Positions 9,045-17,520 of a stretch of 58,955 nt of DNA are shown here, in pieces. Position 1 is the first letter of the stretch. Each line of letters starts with the position of its first letter. The stretch comes from Nocardia cyriacigeorgica NBRC 100375 (lineage in GTDB: Bacteria > Actinomycetota > Actinomycetes > Mycobacteriales > Mycobacteriaceae), in NCBI RefSeq assembly GCF_000308555.1, contig NZ_BAFY01000201.1:1-58955 (forward strand), in the 5' to 3' direction. The translations under genes and the position numbers were made by a program. The notes beneath the pieces are model-generated. The model saw only the letters and a list, made by a program, of their open reading frames with translations. It was not told where the DNA came from and ran no database searches.

Positions 9045-9988
9045 TTGCGCACCTGCACCAGCTCGGAGCCGGACGCGGCGTCTTCGGATGCGGCCGCATC
9101 CTCGCCATTGACCGAATAGTGCCGCATGAACAGCTCTTCCAGCGTCGGCGGCTGGCTCACCAGACTGCGCACCCCGGTATCGCCGAGGATGCGGATCAGT
9201 TCACCCAGATGCTCGCTGTCCACCTGGCAGCGCAGCGTGCGGTCGTCCAGCTGCACATCTTCCACACCCGGCAGCGCACTGAGATCGCCTGGGTCGCCGG
9301 TCAATTCGGCGGTGATGGAGGTGCGGCTCAGGTGCCGCATCGAGTCCAGCGTTCCGCTTTCCACGGTGCGGCCGGACCGGATGATGGTCACCCGCTCACA
9401 CAGCACCTCTACTTCGGACAGGATGTGGCTCGACAGCAGGACCGTGACCCCGCGTTCGGCGGCCTCGGCCACACAATCGCGGAACACCTGCTCCATCAAC
9501 GGATCGAGGCCCGAGGTCGGCTCATCGAGCAGCAGCAGTTCGGCATTCGACGAAAACGCCGATACCAGCGCGACTTTCTGCCGGTTGCCCTTCGAATAGG
9601 TGCGGGCCTTCTTGCGCGGATCGAGTTCGAACCGCTCGATCAACTCGGCGCGCCGGGCGGTATCGATGCCACCGCGCATCCGGGCCAGCAGATCGATGGT
9701 CTCACCGCCGGACAGCGACGGCCACAACGTGACATCGCCTGGCACATAAGCGATCCGGCGGTGCAACTCGACCGCGTCCACCCACGGGTCGTGGCGCAGC
9801 AGCCGTACGTCGCCGGAGGTGCGGGCCAGCACGCCGAGCAGGATCCGGATGGTGGTGGATTTGCCGGCACCGTTGGGGCCGAGGAAGCCGTGCACCTCGC
9901 CCCGGTTCACTTCCAGGTCCAGCCCGTCGAGGGCGCGGACCTGACCGAAGTGTTTGTGCAGGTCCCGGACGTGGATTGCCGATGTCAT
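9041..9988 (-). CDS. ABC exporter ATP-binding protein (Rv1218c-like)
   Basis: This 315-residue ATPase energises the exporter encoded by the next gene. It has Walker [11 protein letters not shown] near residue 39, a Q-loop, the divergent signature [11 protein letters not shown] in place of LSGGQ, Walker [13 protein letters not shown] and the switch LLSSHI. The roughly 80-residue C-terminal extension is usual in DrrA-type ATPases. GGAG lies five bases before the ATG at 9988. It starts 21 bases after the TetR stop and ends inside the permease start. Confidence 0.92.
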   Translation of the reverse strand: MTSAIHVRDLHKHFGQVRALDGLDLEVNRGEVHGFLGPNGAGKSTTIRILLGVLARTSGDVRLLRHDPWVDAVELHRRIAYVPGDVTLWPSLSGGETIDLLARMRGGIDTARRAELIERFELDPRKKARTYSKGNRQKVALVSAFSSNAELLLLDEPTSGLDPLMEQVFRDCVAEAAERGVTVLLSSHILSEVEVLCERVTIIRSGRTVESGTLDSMRHLSRTSITAELTGDPGDLSALPGVEDVQLDDRTLRCQVDSEHLGELIRILGDTGVRSLVSQPPTLEELFMRHYSVNGEDAAASEDAASGSELVQVRK

Positions 9989-10009
9989 GGGAACTCCTTC
10001 TGCGGAGAT

Positions 10010-10675
10010 CTAGGTATCTGGACTCGGTTGATCGAGGAGAGCGTCGAGCATCATCGGACTGGTCAGCAGGCCGTTGGTGAACAGCTCGACGCCGGGGAGA
10101 AGCATTTGGTCGGCGTAGGCGCGCAGGGCCTTGCCGTAGTCGAGGGGGCCGTCGTGCGCGGCGGCATACAGCTGTAGGAACAGCATCAATCCGCCGCCGT
10201 TGTTGAGCGCCAGGTAGCGGGCGGTGGCGTGTAGATCGCGCGGGGCGCGGATCGTGCCCGCCGCGATGCCCGCACGCAGATACTGCTCGACGTCGGACAC
10301 CATGTGCTCGAACAACGTGCCGGCCAGGGCGCCGCCCGCCTGAAAACTTCGCACGATATAGGCGATGACCGGCCCGAAGCTTTCGATCTCGGCGAGCTGG
10401 CCGAGGATGTTGGACGGCGACGGATGCTCGACCGAATCCAGCTTGGAATCGCGGATGACCTTGCGTACGTAGTCGTCACATTCCTCGCGCAACCCGTCTT
10501 TCGACCCGAAATGGTGATTGACGAGTCCCGGCGAGACACCGGCGGCGGTGGCGATGGCACGCACTCCGACGTTGAACCCCTGCTCACCGAAGACGGTGAT
10601 GGCGGCGTCGCGGATGCGCGCACGAGTACTCAGATCCGGGGCGGATCCTTCCGATACGGCTGGTCGGTTAAACAC
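10010..10675 (-). CDS. TetR-family repressor of the ABC exporter (RaaS-like)
   Basis: This 221-residue regulator has the TetR DNA-binding domain in its first 60 residues (TRARIRDAAITVFGEQGF, ATAAGVSPGLVNHHF) and a larger ligand domain after it. The homologue Rv1219c (RaaS) represses its own operon with Rv1218c-Rv1217c. The start is GTG 10675. A good -35/-10 pair and two operator-like repeats overlap that codon, so the mRNA is probably leaderless and the gene autoregulated. It is the first gene of the efflux operon. Confidence 0.88.
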   Translation of the reverse strand: MFNRPAVSEGSAPDLSTRARIRDAAITVFGEQGFNVGVRAIATAAGVSPGLVNHHFGSKDGLREECDDYVRKVIRDSKLDSVEHPSPSNILGQLAEIESFGPVIAYIVRSFQAGGALAGTLFEHMVSDVEQYLRAGIAAGTIRAPRDLHATARYLALNNGGGLMLFLQLYAAAHDGPLDYGKALRAYADQMLLPGVELFTNGLLTSPMMLDALLDQPSPDT

Positions 10676-10714
10676 ATGTTCAATATACTAAACACTCGTT
10701 CAATCGGCCGTCAA
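10670..10714 (-). promoter_or_regulatory. Leaderless promoter with tandem TetR operators
   Basis: On the minus strand TTGACG (10714-10709) is separated by 18 bases from TAGTAT (10690-10685), which lies nine bases before the GTG at 10675. Read on the plus strand, AAACACATGTTCAAT (10670-10684) and AAACACTCGTTCAAT (10690-10704) are 15-base direct repeats, 20 bases apart, each with an AAC-N4-GTT dyad. One copy sits between -35 and -10 and the other over the start codon, as expected for self-repression. Confidence 0.7.
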
Positions 10715-10883
10715 TGGGTGGGCGCAGAACTTCCGTCGAGCGGTCTGGACACCGCCGCGAGCAGCGCAGATGACGGCATCGGGACGGCATGAACGCCCTT
10801 CGGTGCAGCGCGGACATCAGGCACGGGAGGCGCGGATGTCGATCACGGGAGACGCGAGCGACAGCCGGCGAATTTGGCCGACG

Positions 10884-11522
10884 TCAGCCGCGGGAAGCGC
10901 AGAGCAGCCCATCCCCGACCGGGATCAGCACGCTGGTCAGATTCGGATCCTCCGCGATCGCCCTGGTCGCCGCGCGCACCGCCTGCGTGGCCGCATCGCG
11001 TTGCGCCGGATCGGGCACCCGCCCGCCCAGCAGTGCGTTGTGCAACAGGATCGCCCCGCCGTCGCGTAACAGCCGCACCCCCTCGGCGACGTACTGCGGG
11101 TGCTCGACCGGCGCGGCATCGATGAACACCAGGTCGTAGGCACCGTCGGCCAGGCGCGGCAGCACATCGAGGGCGCGGCCGTTGATCAACCGGGTGCGGG
11201 CGAGCGGGATATCGGCGGCGCGGAAGGCCTCCTTGGCCGCTCGCTGGTGCTCCGGCTCGGAATCGATCGTGGTCAGCGTGCCGTCCTCGCGCATGCCGTC
11301 GAGCAGCCACAGGCCGCTGATTCCCGCGCCGGTTCCCACCTCGACCACGGCCCGCGCGCCGAGCATCTGGGCGTACATGCTCAGCAGCGCGCCCACCGAC
11401 GGCGCCACCGGGGCGGCGCCCAGCTCGGTGGCCCGCTCGCGGGCGCTGACGAGGATCTCGTCCTCCACGACGGATTCCTCCACGTAGGCGAGATTTCGCT
11501 CCAGATTCGATGCCACGCCCAT
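10884..11522 (-). CDS. O-methyltransferase (Rv1220c-like)
   Basis: This 212-residue class I SAM-dependent methyltransferase belongs to the metal-dependent catechol/caffeoyl-CoA type. [18 protein letters not shown] is the SAM site, [13 protein letters not shown] holds an acidic metal ligand, and [15 protein letters not shown] is the conserved C-terminal loop. The substrate is unknown. The ATG at 11522 ([18 protein letters not shown]) matches the family N-terminus. In M. tuberculosis the homologue also lies between the efflux operon and sigE, transcribed away from sigE, as here. Confidence 0.88.
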   Translation of the reverse strand: MGVASNLERNLAYVEESVVEDEILVSARERATELGAAPVAPSVGALLSMYAQMLGARAVVEVGTGAGISGLWLLDGMREDGTLTTIDSEPEHQRAAKEAFRAADIPLARTRLINGRALDVLPRLADGAYDLVFIDAAPVEHPQYVAEGVRLLRDGGAILLHNALLGGRVPDPAQRDAATQAVRAATRAIAEDPNLTSVLIPVGDGLLCASRG

Positions 11523-11667
11523 GAGGCTATGCCAAACCGTGACCAGCGGCCTGAAACATTCTCAGGTGTCCCTCAGGATCTCCATACACAGGCCATATCG
11601 CGACAGGAAAGAGTAGGCAGCACGCAAGACCAGCCGACCGGCGGGCTCAGAGCCAGAGCACCGGGTC

Positions 11668-11696
11668 GGGAACAACCGGACACCTTCTCTCGGTTG
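11668..11696 (+). promoter_or_regulatory. Candidate ECF-type autoregulatory promoter of sigE
   Basis: GGGAAC at 11668-11673 is followed 18 bases later by GGTTG at 11692-11696. This resembles the GGAAC/GTTG promoters used by ECF sigma factors such as SigE itself. It lies about 85 bases before the sigE start in a 258-base gap. Confidence 0.4.
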
Positions 11697-11780
11697 TACC
11701 CGACAGCGACGGTCCGTGGACCCGGACCGCTGCTCGAACTCCGACGCCTCGGTCCCGAGTAGGAGGTATTTCCCATCCAC

Positions 11781-12452
11781 ATGGTCGATGCGGCGCGCGA
11801 GTACGCCACCCTGCCCGAGCTGCCGACGCAGCGCGATGTCACCGCCCTGGAGCTGGCCGAGGTGGCCGAAGACGAACTGACCGGCACCGCGGCCTTCGAT
11901 GCCACCGGCGATCGCTCGGTCATGCCCACCTGGGACGAGCTGGTCCGCGAACATGCCGACCGGGTCTACCGGCTGGCCTACCGTCTCTCCGGCGACGCCC
12001 AGGACGCCGAGGATCTCACCCAGGAGACCTTCATCCGGGTCTTCCGCTCACTGTCGAACTATCAGCCCGGCACCTTCGAGGGCTGGCTGCACCGCATCAC
12101 CACCAACCTGTTCCTCGACATGGTCCGCCGCCGCAGCCGCATCCGGATGGAAGCGCTGCCCGAGGACTACGACCGGGTGCCGGCCCAGGGCCCAGGGCCC
12201 GAGCAGGTCTACCACGACGCCCGCCTCGATCCCGACCTACAATCGGCGCTGGACGCGCTGGCGCCGGAATTCCGCGCCGCGGTCGTGCTGTGCGATATCG
12301 AGGGGCTGTCCTACGAGGAGATCGGGGCAACGCTCGGGGTCAAACTCGGCACCGTCCGCAGCCGGATCCATCGCGGCCGTCAGGCACTGCGCGAGCACCT
12401 TGCGCATAATGGAACCCAGGACCGGTTCGCCGACGCGGCGACCAAGTCCTGA
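11781..12452 (+). CDS. sigE: ECF RNA polymerase sigma factor SigE
   Basis: This 223-residue sigma factor directs the envelope-stress response. An acidic N-terminal extension of about 48 residues precedes region 2 (about 52-119: [49 protein letters not shown]). Region 4 is about 157-207, with [25 protein letters not shown] as its helix-turn-helix. AGGAGGT lies 13 bases before the ATG. The downstream order rseA-htrA-tatB matches Rv1221-Rv1224. A SigE-like promoter motif upstream suggests autoregulation. Confidence 0.95.
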   Translation: MVDAAREYATLPELPTQRDVTALELAEVAEDELTGTAAFDATGDRSVMPTWDELVREHADRVYRLAYRLSGDAQDAEDLTQETFIRVFRSLSNYQPGTFEGWLHRITTNLFLDMVRRRSRIRMEALPEDYDRVPAQGPGPEQVYHDARLDPDLQSALDALAPEFRAAVVLCDIEGLSYEEIGATLGVKLGTVRSRIHRGRQALREHLAHNGTQDRFADAATKS

Positions 12453-12529
12453 ACCAGCAAGAACGGGTGATCTCCGGCCGTGGCGCCGCGCCCGGCCGTG
12501 ATCGAGTCGGTTGGAAGGATGAGCACCGA

Positions 12530-12922
12530 ATGGTTGGCGACTCCGGTACGTCAGGTCGTTCACCGCGTTTCCGTTCCACCGAGCATCTGGCGAGCGAGGC
12601 TGTCGCCGCCTATGTGGACGGCGAACTGCGGATGAACGCGTATCTGCGTGCCGCGCAGCACCTTTCCGTCTGCCCCGAATGCGCGGCCGAGGTCGAAGCC
12701 CAGCAGCAGGCGCGCATCGCCCTGCGCAGGGCCGCCCAGATCTCCATCCCGCACGGGCTGCACGACAGCCTGACCCGCATTCCGCTCGGCGAACTCCCCG
12801 GCACCGATCGTTCCGCCGCCGCGGCGCACAAATCCCGTGACGAGGCCGTTTCCGGTTTCCTCGGTGCGTCTTTCGCGACGAGCTTCGACAGTAGGCGGTG
12901 GACAACGTGGTGGCGCAAGTAG
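12530..12922 (+). CDS. rseA: Anti-sigma-E factor RseA (zinc-associated)
   Basis: This 130-residue cytosolic anti-sigma factor binds and inhibits SigE. The core FRSTEHLASEAVAAYVDGELRMNAYLRAAQHLSVCPECAAEV contains the HxxxCxxC zinc motif (HLSVCPEC), which senses redox change in this family. The rest is Ala-rich and poorly conserved, with no transmembrane helix, unlike the E. coli RseA. ATG 12530 has GGAAGG 11 bases upstream; the frame is open from 12467, but that part lacks conservation. It lies between sigE and htrA, the protease of the same regulon. Confidence 0.9.
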   Translation: MVGDSGTSGRSPRFRSTEHLASEAVAAYVDGELRMNAYLRAAQHLSVCPECAAEVEAQQQARIALRRAAQISIPHGLHDSLTRIPLGELPGTDRSAAAAHKSRDEAVSGFLGASFATSFDSRRWTTWWRK

Positions 12923-12932
12923 AGTTTGGCGC

Positions 12933-14462
12933 GTGACCACCGAATCGACGAACACCGGATCGGCCGACACCTCGGATTCGGCGGCCAACAGGGGGAACCT
13001 GCGGCCGCCGGACGCGCCCGTACTCGGGCCGCGCCCGGTATACCGCCCGCACGTGGATACCCACACCGCTCGCGCCTTCCGCCGCCCCAACGGTCAGGCC
13101 GGATCCTTCGCACCACGGCCCGGCTCGGCCACCGCCGCCCAGGGCCCCGACCAGGTGCAGAACCGGCCGCCGGACGCCGTGCTGGCCGAGGCGTTCGGCC
13201 GGCCGGAAGGTTCCGACGAACTCCTCCAGCGTGATCCCGACGCCGTCACCGGCGAGCCCGAGGTGGCAGGCCCCGCCGATCCGTGGCGCGACCCGGAATC
13301 CGGCGCCCGCCTCGGTGCGCCCGCCCTGCCCACCCCCGCGGCCCGGACGCACACCGAAGCCACCAAGCTCTCGGCGCGCGAGGTGCTGTTCGGTTCCCGG
13401 GTGGCGCCGCGCGCACTGGCGCTGCTGGCCGCCATTGCCTTGGTCATCGGCCTGATCGGCGGCCTCGTCGGCCGGTTGACCGCGGAGACCGCCTCCACCC
13501 TGACCTCACGCAAGGTTGCCCTCGAGCAGACCGGAGATCCCGAGCAGCCGCACGGTCAGATCGCCCAGGTCGCCGACGCGGTGCTGCCATCGGTGGTCTC
13601 GATCCGCACCACCGTCGGCGACAACGGTGCCACCGGCTCGGGCGTGGTCATCGACGGCAACGGCTACATCGCCACCAACAATCACGTCATCTCGATGGCC
13701 GCCCAGGACGGTTCCGGCAACGCCAAGATCCAGGTGATGTTCTCCGACGGCACTCGGGTGCCCGCGAACATCGTCGGCCGCGACACCAAAACCGACCTGG
13801 CGGTACTGAAGGTCGATGTGAAAAATCTCACTGTCGCGCAGCTCGGTAAGTCCGAGGACGTCCGCGTCGGCGACGCCGTGCTCGCCATCGGTTCCCCACT
13901 GGGACTGAGCAAAACGGTCACCTCCGGGATCGTCAGCGCACTGCATCGCCCGGTGAAGCTCGAGGGTGAGGGCAGCGACACCAAGGCCGTCATCGACGCG
14001 GTGCAGACCGACGCCTCCATCAACCCCGGTAACTCCGGTGGCGCGCTGGTGGACATGGAGGGCCGGGTCGTCGGCATCAATACCGCCATCCGCAGCGAGA
14101 CCGGCGGTTCGGTCGGCCTCGGCTTCGCCGTCCCGGTGGACGTGGTCACCGACGTCGCGCAGACGCTGATCCGCGATGGCGTCAAACACCATCCGGTGAT
14201 CGGCCTGAGCGCTCGCACGAAGGCCGTGGCCAACGAGGCGATGAGCGGTGCCGAGGTGGCCGATGTGGCGCCGGGCGGGCCTGCCGCGCGGGCGGGGATC
14301 GTGGAGGGTGACGTCATCGTCAAGGTCGGTGATCGTGAGGTGACCGGGCCGGAAGAGCTGGTCGTCGCGGTGCAGGCGAACAAGATCGGCGACACCGTGA
14401 CGGTGCGGTTGATCCGGGAAGGCCGGCAGGTGGACGTTCCGGTCACCCTGGAATCCGACTGA
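12933..14462 (+). CDS. htrA: HtrA/DegP-type membrane serine protease
   Basis: This 509-residue protein has a Pro-rich cytosolic N-terminus of about 150 residues, one transmembrane helix (VAPRALALLAAIALVIGLIG), an extracytoplasmic trypsin-like domain and a C-terminal PDZ domain. The triad is visible as His in TNNHVIS, Asp in KTDLAVLKV and Ser in GNSGGALV. The PDZ part holds SGAEVADVAPGGPAARAGI. It degrades or refolds damaged envelope proteins and belongs to the SigE regulon. I chose GTG 12933, ten bases after the rseA stop; an earlier frame extension would overlap rseA. It is the Rv1223 homologue. Confidence 0.93.
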   Translation: MTTESTNTGSADTSDSAANRGNLRPPDAPVLGPRPVYRPHVDTHTARAFRRPNGQAGSFAPRPGSATAAQGPDQVQNRPPDAVLAEAFGRPEGSDELLQRDPDAVTGEPEVAGPADPWRDPESGARLGAPALPTPAARTHTEATKLSAREVLFGSRVAPRALALLAAIALVIGLIGGLVGRLTAETASTLTSRKVALEQTGDPEQPHGQIAQVADAVLPSVVSIRTTVGDNGATGSGVVIDGNGYIATNNHVISMAAQDGSGNAKIQVMFSDGTRVPANIVGRDTKTDLAVLKVDVKNLTVAQLGKSEDVRVGDAVLAIGSPLGLSKTVTSGIVSALHRPVKLEGEGSDTKAVIDAVQTDASINPGNSGGALVDMEGRVVGINTAIRSETGGSVGLGFAVPVDVVTDVAQTLIRDGVKHHPVIGLSARTKAVANEAMSGAEVADVAPGGPAARAGIVEGDVIVKVGDREVTGPEELVVAVQANKIGDTVTVRLIREGRQVDVPVTLESD

Positions 14463-14495
14463 TCCGGCGCCCCCGGCGCGCGGTAGCCTGGTCTG

Positions 14496-14912
14496 GTGTT
14501 CAGCAACATCGGGTGGAGCGAGATGGTCATCCTGCTCGTGGCCGCCCTCGTCATCCTCGGTCCGGAGCGTTTGCCCGGTGCCGTGCGCTGGACCACGCGC
14601 AGCCTGCGCCAGGTGCGCGATTACGCCAGTGGCGCGACCGCGCAGTTGAAGCAGGAGCTCGGGCCCGAATTCGAGGACCTGCGTAAGCCGCTCGCCGACC
14701 TGAACGAGCTGCGCGGCATGACCCCGAAGTCGATGGTGACCAAACACCTTCTGAACGGTGACGATTCGCTGTTCAGCGATCTCGGCAAGGCCATGCCGGA
14801 CAAGCAGGACCTCTACGGCACCAATAGCGGTATGCCGGGTTACCCAGCGCCGAAGCCGGAGAAACCGTTGGAGCGCAACGAACGTCCGCCGATCGACACC
14901 GACGCCACCTGA
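14496..14912 (+). CDS. tatB: Sec-independent (Tat) translocase subunit TatB
   Basis: This 138-residue protein has one N-terminal transmembrane helix ([19 protein letters not shown]) followed directly by the amphipathic helix and a charged tail, the TatA/B layout. The FGPERLP-type hinge (here [11 protein letters not shown]) and the longer tail mark TatB rather than TatA. TatB forms the receptor for twin-arginine proteins; a Tat substrate is encoded at 46570-47289. GTG 14496 starts 33 bases after htrA, as in Rv1223-Rv1224. Confidence 0.92.
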   Translation: MFSNIGWSEMVILLVAALVILGPERLPGAVRWTTRSLRQVRDYASGATAQLKQELGPEFEDLRKPLADLNELRGMTPKSMVTKHLLNGDDSLFSDLGKAMPDKQDLYGTNSGMPGYPAPKPEKPLERNERPPIDTDAT

Positions 14913-14964
14913 TCTGTCAAGCGAACTAGACACCCGTCCGGCTTACGCTGTCTACACTTCGCAC

Positions 14965-15825
14965 ATGTCGGCCGATGACGTGGCGCGGGTGTTCGCGATC
15001 GAGGACAAGGTCGAGCGCCTCAAGGCAGCCACTGACGGTGTCGCGGCGGCGCAGCAGACCATCAACGAGCTCACGCGAATTCGTCGCGCGGTTATTCGTG
15101 AATTGCATGCCGAGGGCTGGACGTTCGCCAGAATCGGTGCGGCAGCCGGGCTTTCCCGGGCGCGCATCCATCAGGTGAGCACGCAGGGCCCGGCGCCGGA
15201 AGGCTTGTTCTTCGGGCACGGCTCGCTCACCGTCCTCACGCCCCGGGTGCGTACCGGTCGGTTGATCGGCGCCCCCGATCCGGCCGCGGCCCCACGCCTG
15301 GCGGATCTGCTGCGGGAACTGGGATTCGCGGTCACCGTCGAACAGTTCCCGCCGGGACATCCCCTCGATCTCAATCGCGACGGGCTGATCGTGCTCGGCG
15401 GGCCCGAACTCTCGCCGAGCCTGCGTCAGCTCATCGCCGCCGATCCGCGGCTGCGCCGCTCGGTGGCCCGTGCCGGTGACGGACGTCGCGGTATCGAGGA
15501 TCGGGCTGCGCGGCGGGTGTACCGGCCCTCCGGTCCCGACCCGCACGACATCGCCTATCTGGCCCGGCTGCCGCGCCCCGACGGCCAGGGCTCGATTCTG
15601 GTGATCGACGGCCTGCACCCGCCCGGCTCGCTCGGCGCGGTCCGCCTGCTGGCGACTCGGCTCGCCGGACTGCACGAACGCGCGGGCACCCGCCGGTTCT
15701 CGGTATTGATCGCGGTGCGCTTCGACCGCGCGACCGGTGAGCCACTGGAAGCCGAGCTGCTCACGCCGGTGTATCGCCATGAGCCGGCCGAGGTGCGGCC
15801 GACGGCCATTCGCACCCGTCGCTGA
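14965..15825 (+). CDS. Helix-turn-helix protein with C-terminal alpha/beta domain, function unknown
   Basis: This 286-residue protein has two parts. Residues 1-72 form a helical segment and a sigma-region-4-like helix-turn-helix (IRRAVIRELHAEGWTFARIG, LSRARIHQV). Residues about 90-275 look like an alpha/beta domain with strands ending in LIVLGGPELSP, then PHDIAYLARLPRPDGQG, SILVIDGLHPPGSLGAVRLLA and a final strand with LLTPVYRHE. I have seen the same two-part layout in other actinobacteria without a known function. The Gly-rich strand ends suggest small-molecule binding, so it may be a ligand-responsive regulator. It lies alone after tatB. Confidence 0.72.
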   Translation: MSADDVARVFAIEDKVERLKAATDGVAAAQQTINELTRIRRAVIRELHAEGWTFARIGAAAGLSRARIHQVSTQGPAPEGLFFGHGSLTVLTPRVRTGRLIGAPDPAAAPRLADLLRELGFAVTVEQFPPGHPLDLNRDGLIVLGGPELSPSLRQLIAADPRLRRSVARAGDGRRGIEDRAARRVYRPSGPDPHDIAYLARLPRPDGQGSILVIDGLHPPGSLGAVRLLATRLAGLHERAGTRRFSVLIAVRFDRATGEPLEAELLTPVYRHEPAEVRPTAIRTRR

Positions 15826-16052
15826 ATCCGGCCCGCCGCTGACCGGTGCGGCGGTGAACCGGTCGCGCCGCTGGTCCCGGCACGACGGTGAGCCCGCCGA
15901 CGACTGAATCACCGGCGACACCGCAGCTTGAACGCTCACCCTCGAGCTCACACGTCACCGCCACATGCTTAGATAGCCAGGAAATAACCATTCGTCGGCA
16001 CCGACCCTGCTCGGTACCGGTTTTCCGGCAATCACATGACGCGGAGGCACAG

Positions 16053-16538
16053 GTGAATGTGATGACGATCATTGCGATAGCACTGATCGCAATCGGATTG
16101 CTGGTGACCATCGCCATCTTCATCCGCAAGCCCGCCGAACACCGCCGCGCCCACGTCACGGTGGCCGAGCTCCAGGCCAGGCTCGCCGATGAGTCCGGGC
16201 CGGAGCACGCGCGCGCAGAGAGCCCGGAGTCGGCAGCGGAGTCCGGAGCGACGGCAGCGGATTTCGAGCCGGCAGCGCCGGATGTGCGTGATCGGACGAG
16301 CACGGACGCGATCGGACCGGCCCGCACCGACGAGCAGACCGCCGGCACGGACGAGCAAGCGCGAGCCCACGCCGACGAGCAGGCACCGGCCGATACGGGC
16401 CCACAGGCGCTGGGCGATACCGCAACGGCCCAGAAGCCGACCTCCGAGCAGGCACCGACAGAACCGTCAGCCGACGCTGACCGCCGGACCGAGACGCAAC
16501 CTGCCGAAGACACGACCCACAAGCCCGACGCAGGCTGA
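16053..16538 (+). CDS. Small single-pass membrane protein with charged Ala/Glu/Thr tail
   Basis: This 161-residue protein has one transmembrane helix near the N-terminus (TIIAIALIAIGLLVTIAIFI), a basic stop-transfer segment (RKPAEHRR) and a long low-complexity tail of Ala, Glu, Asp, Thr and Pro. By the positive-inside rule the tail should be cytoplasmic. GGAGG at 16043-16047 lies five bases before GTG 16053, which I take as the start; ATG 16062 is an alternative. No domain is recognised. Its 3' end faces gpgS with a 43-base gap. Confidence 0.65.
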   Translation: MNVMTIIAIALIAIGLLVTIAIFIRKPAEHRRAHVTVAELQARLADESGPEHARAESPESAAESGATAADFEPAAPDVRDRTSTDAIGPARTDEQTAGTDEQARAHADEQAPADTGPQALGDTATAQKPTSEQAPTEPSADADRRTETQPAEDTTHKPDAG

Positions 16539-16581
16539 GGCCACCCCGGCCGCTCTCACCGACCGGCTGCCCGGTCTACCC

Positions 16582-17520
16582 TCAGGCCGCGACGCTCTCC
16601 GGCCGCACCGTGTTCATCGGCGGCCGATCCGTCAGGCACACCTCCGTGCTGTGTGCGGTGAACTCGTCGCCGATCAGCGGGAACTGGGTCAGCGCCGCGC
16701 CGGAATCACGTACACCGCTGCGGCCCAGGACGGTGCCGAGGATCTGCCTGCTCATCACGCCGAGGTCGGCCAGCGGGCGGTTGCGGTGGGTGCGCACGCC
16801 CAGGTTGACCTGGCCGATCGCGTCCAGGCCGAGCCGGTCGTAGGTGTCGAGCAGCAGCCCGATCTCCACGCCGTAGCCGGGGGCGAACGGCACCGAGGTG
16901 AGCAGTTCCCTGGTACCGGCGTATTCGCCGCCGAGCGGTTGCAGCACCTCCGACAGATCGGGGCGAAGGGCCGCGAGCAGCGGGCGGGCCACCAGCTCGG
17001 TGACGCGGCCGCCGCCGTGCGCCTCGACCGCGTCGCCCTGCCGCAGCGGTCTGCGGTAGTAGGCCTTGACCAGGTGCAGATCGTCCACCGTCAGCAGCGG
17101 GCCGAGCAGTTTGGGCACGAAGGCCGGGTCGGGGTCGATCAGATCCGAGTCGACGAAGGCGACCAGGTCGCCGCTGGTCACCGCCAGCGAACGCCACAGC
17201 ACCTCGCCCTTGCCCGGCACCGGATCGAGTTCGGGGACGGCTTGTTCCCGGCTGACCACCCGAGCGCCGGCCGCGCGTGCCCGCTCGGCGGTGGCGTCGG
17301 TGGATCCGGAATCGAGTACCACGAGTTCGTCCACCAGGCTGCCGAGCAGCGGCCGGATACTGGCCACCACCGCGGCGACGGTGTCCTGTTCGTTCAGCGC
17401 GGGCAACACCACCGACACGGTTCGGCCCGCCTTGGCGGCGACGAGTTCGTCCACCGACCAGTCGGGGGTATCCCAGGTATTCGTCATTGCCCAGCCGGGC
17501 TCACGGTGTTGGATGTTCAT
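16582..17520 (-). CDS. gpgS: Glucosyl-3-phosphoglycerate synthase
   Basis: This 312-residue GT81 glycosyltransferase joins glucose from UDP-glucose to 3-phosphoglycerate, the first step of methylglucose lipopolysaccharide synthesis. Key motifs are TVSVVLPALNEQDTV (donor strand), LDSGSTDAT, the DSD metal motif (FVDSDLIDPDP), GGGRVTELVARPLLAALRP and FAPGYGVEIGLL. The ATG at 17520 overlaps the folP2 stop as ATGA, so translation is coupled to folP2, as in Rv1207-Rv1208. Length fits the family (324 in M. tuberculosis). Confidence 0.94.
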   Translation of the reverse strand: MNIQHREPGWAMTNTWDTPDWSVDELVAAKAGRTVSVVLPALNEQDTVAAVVASIRPLLGSLVDELVVLDSGSTDATAERARAAGARVVSREQAVPELDPVPGKGEVLWRSLAVTSGDLVAFVDSDLIDPDPAFVPKLLGPLLTVDDLHLVKAYYRRPLRQGDAVEAHGGGRVTELVARPLLAALRPDLSEVLQPLGGEYAGTRELLTSVPFAPGYGVEIGLLLDTYDRLGLDAIGQVNLGVRTHRNRPLADLGVMSRQILGTVLGRSGVRDSGAALTQFPLIGDEFTAHSTEVCLTDRPPMNTVRPESVAA

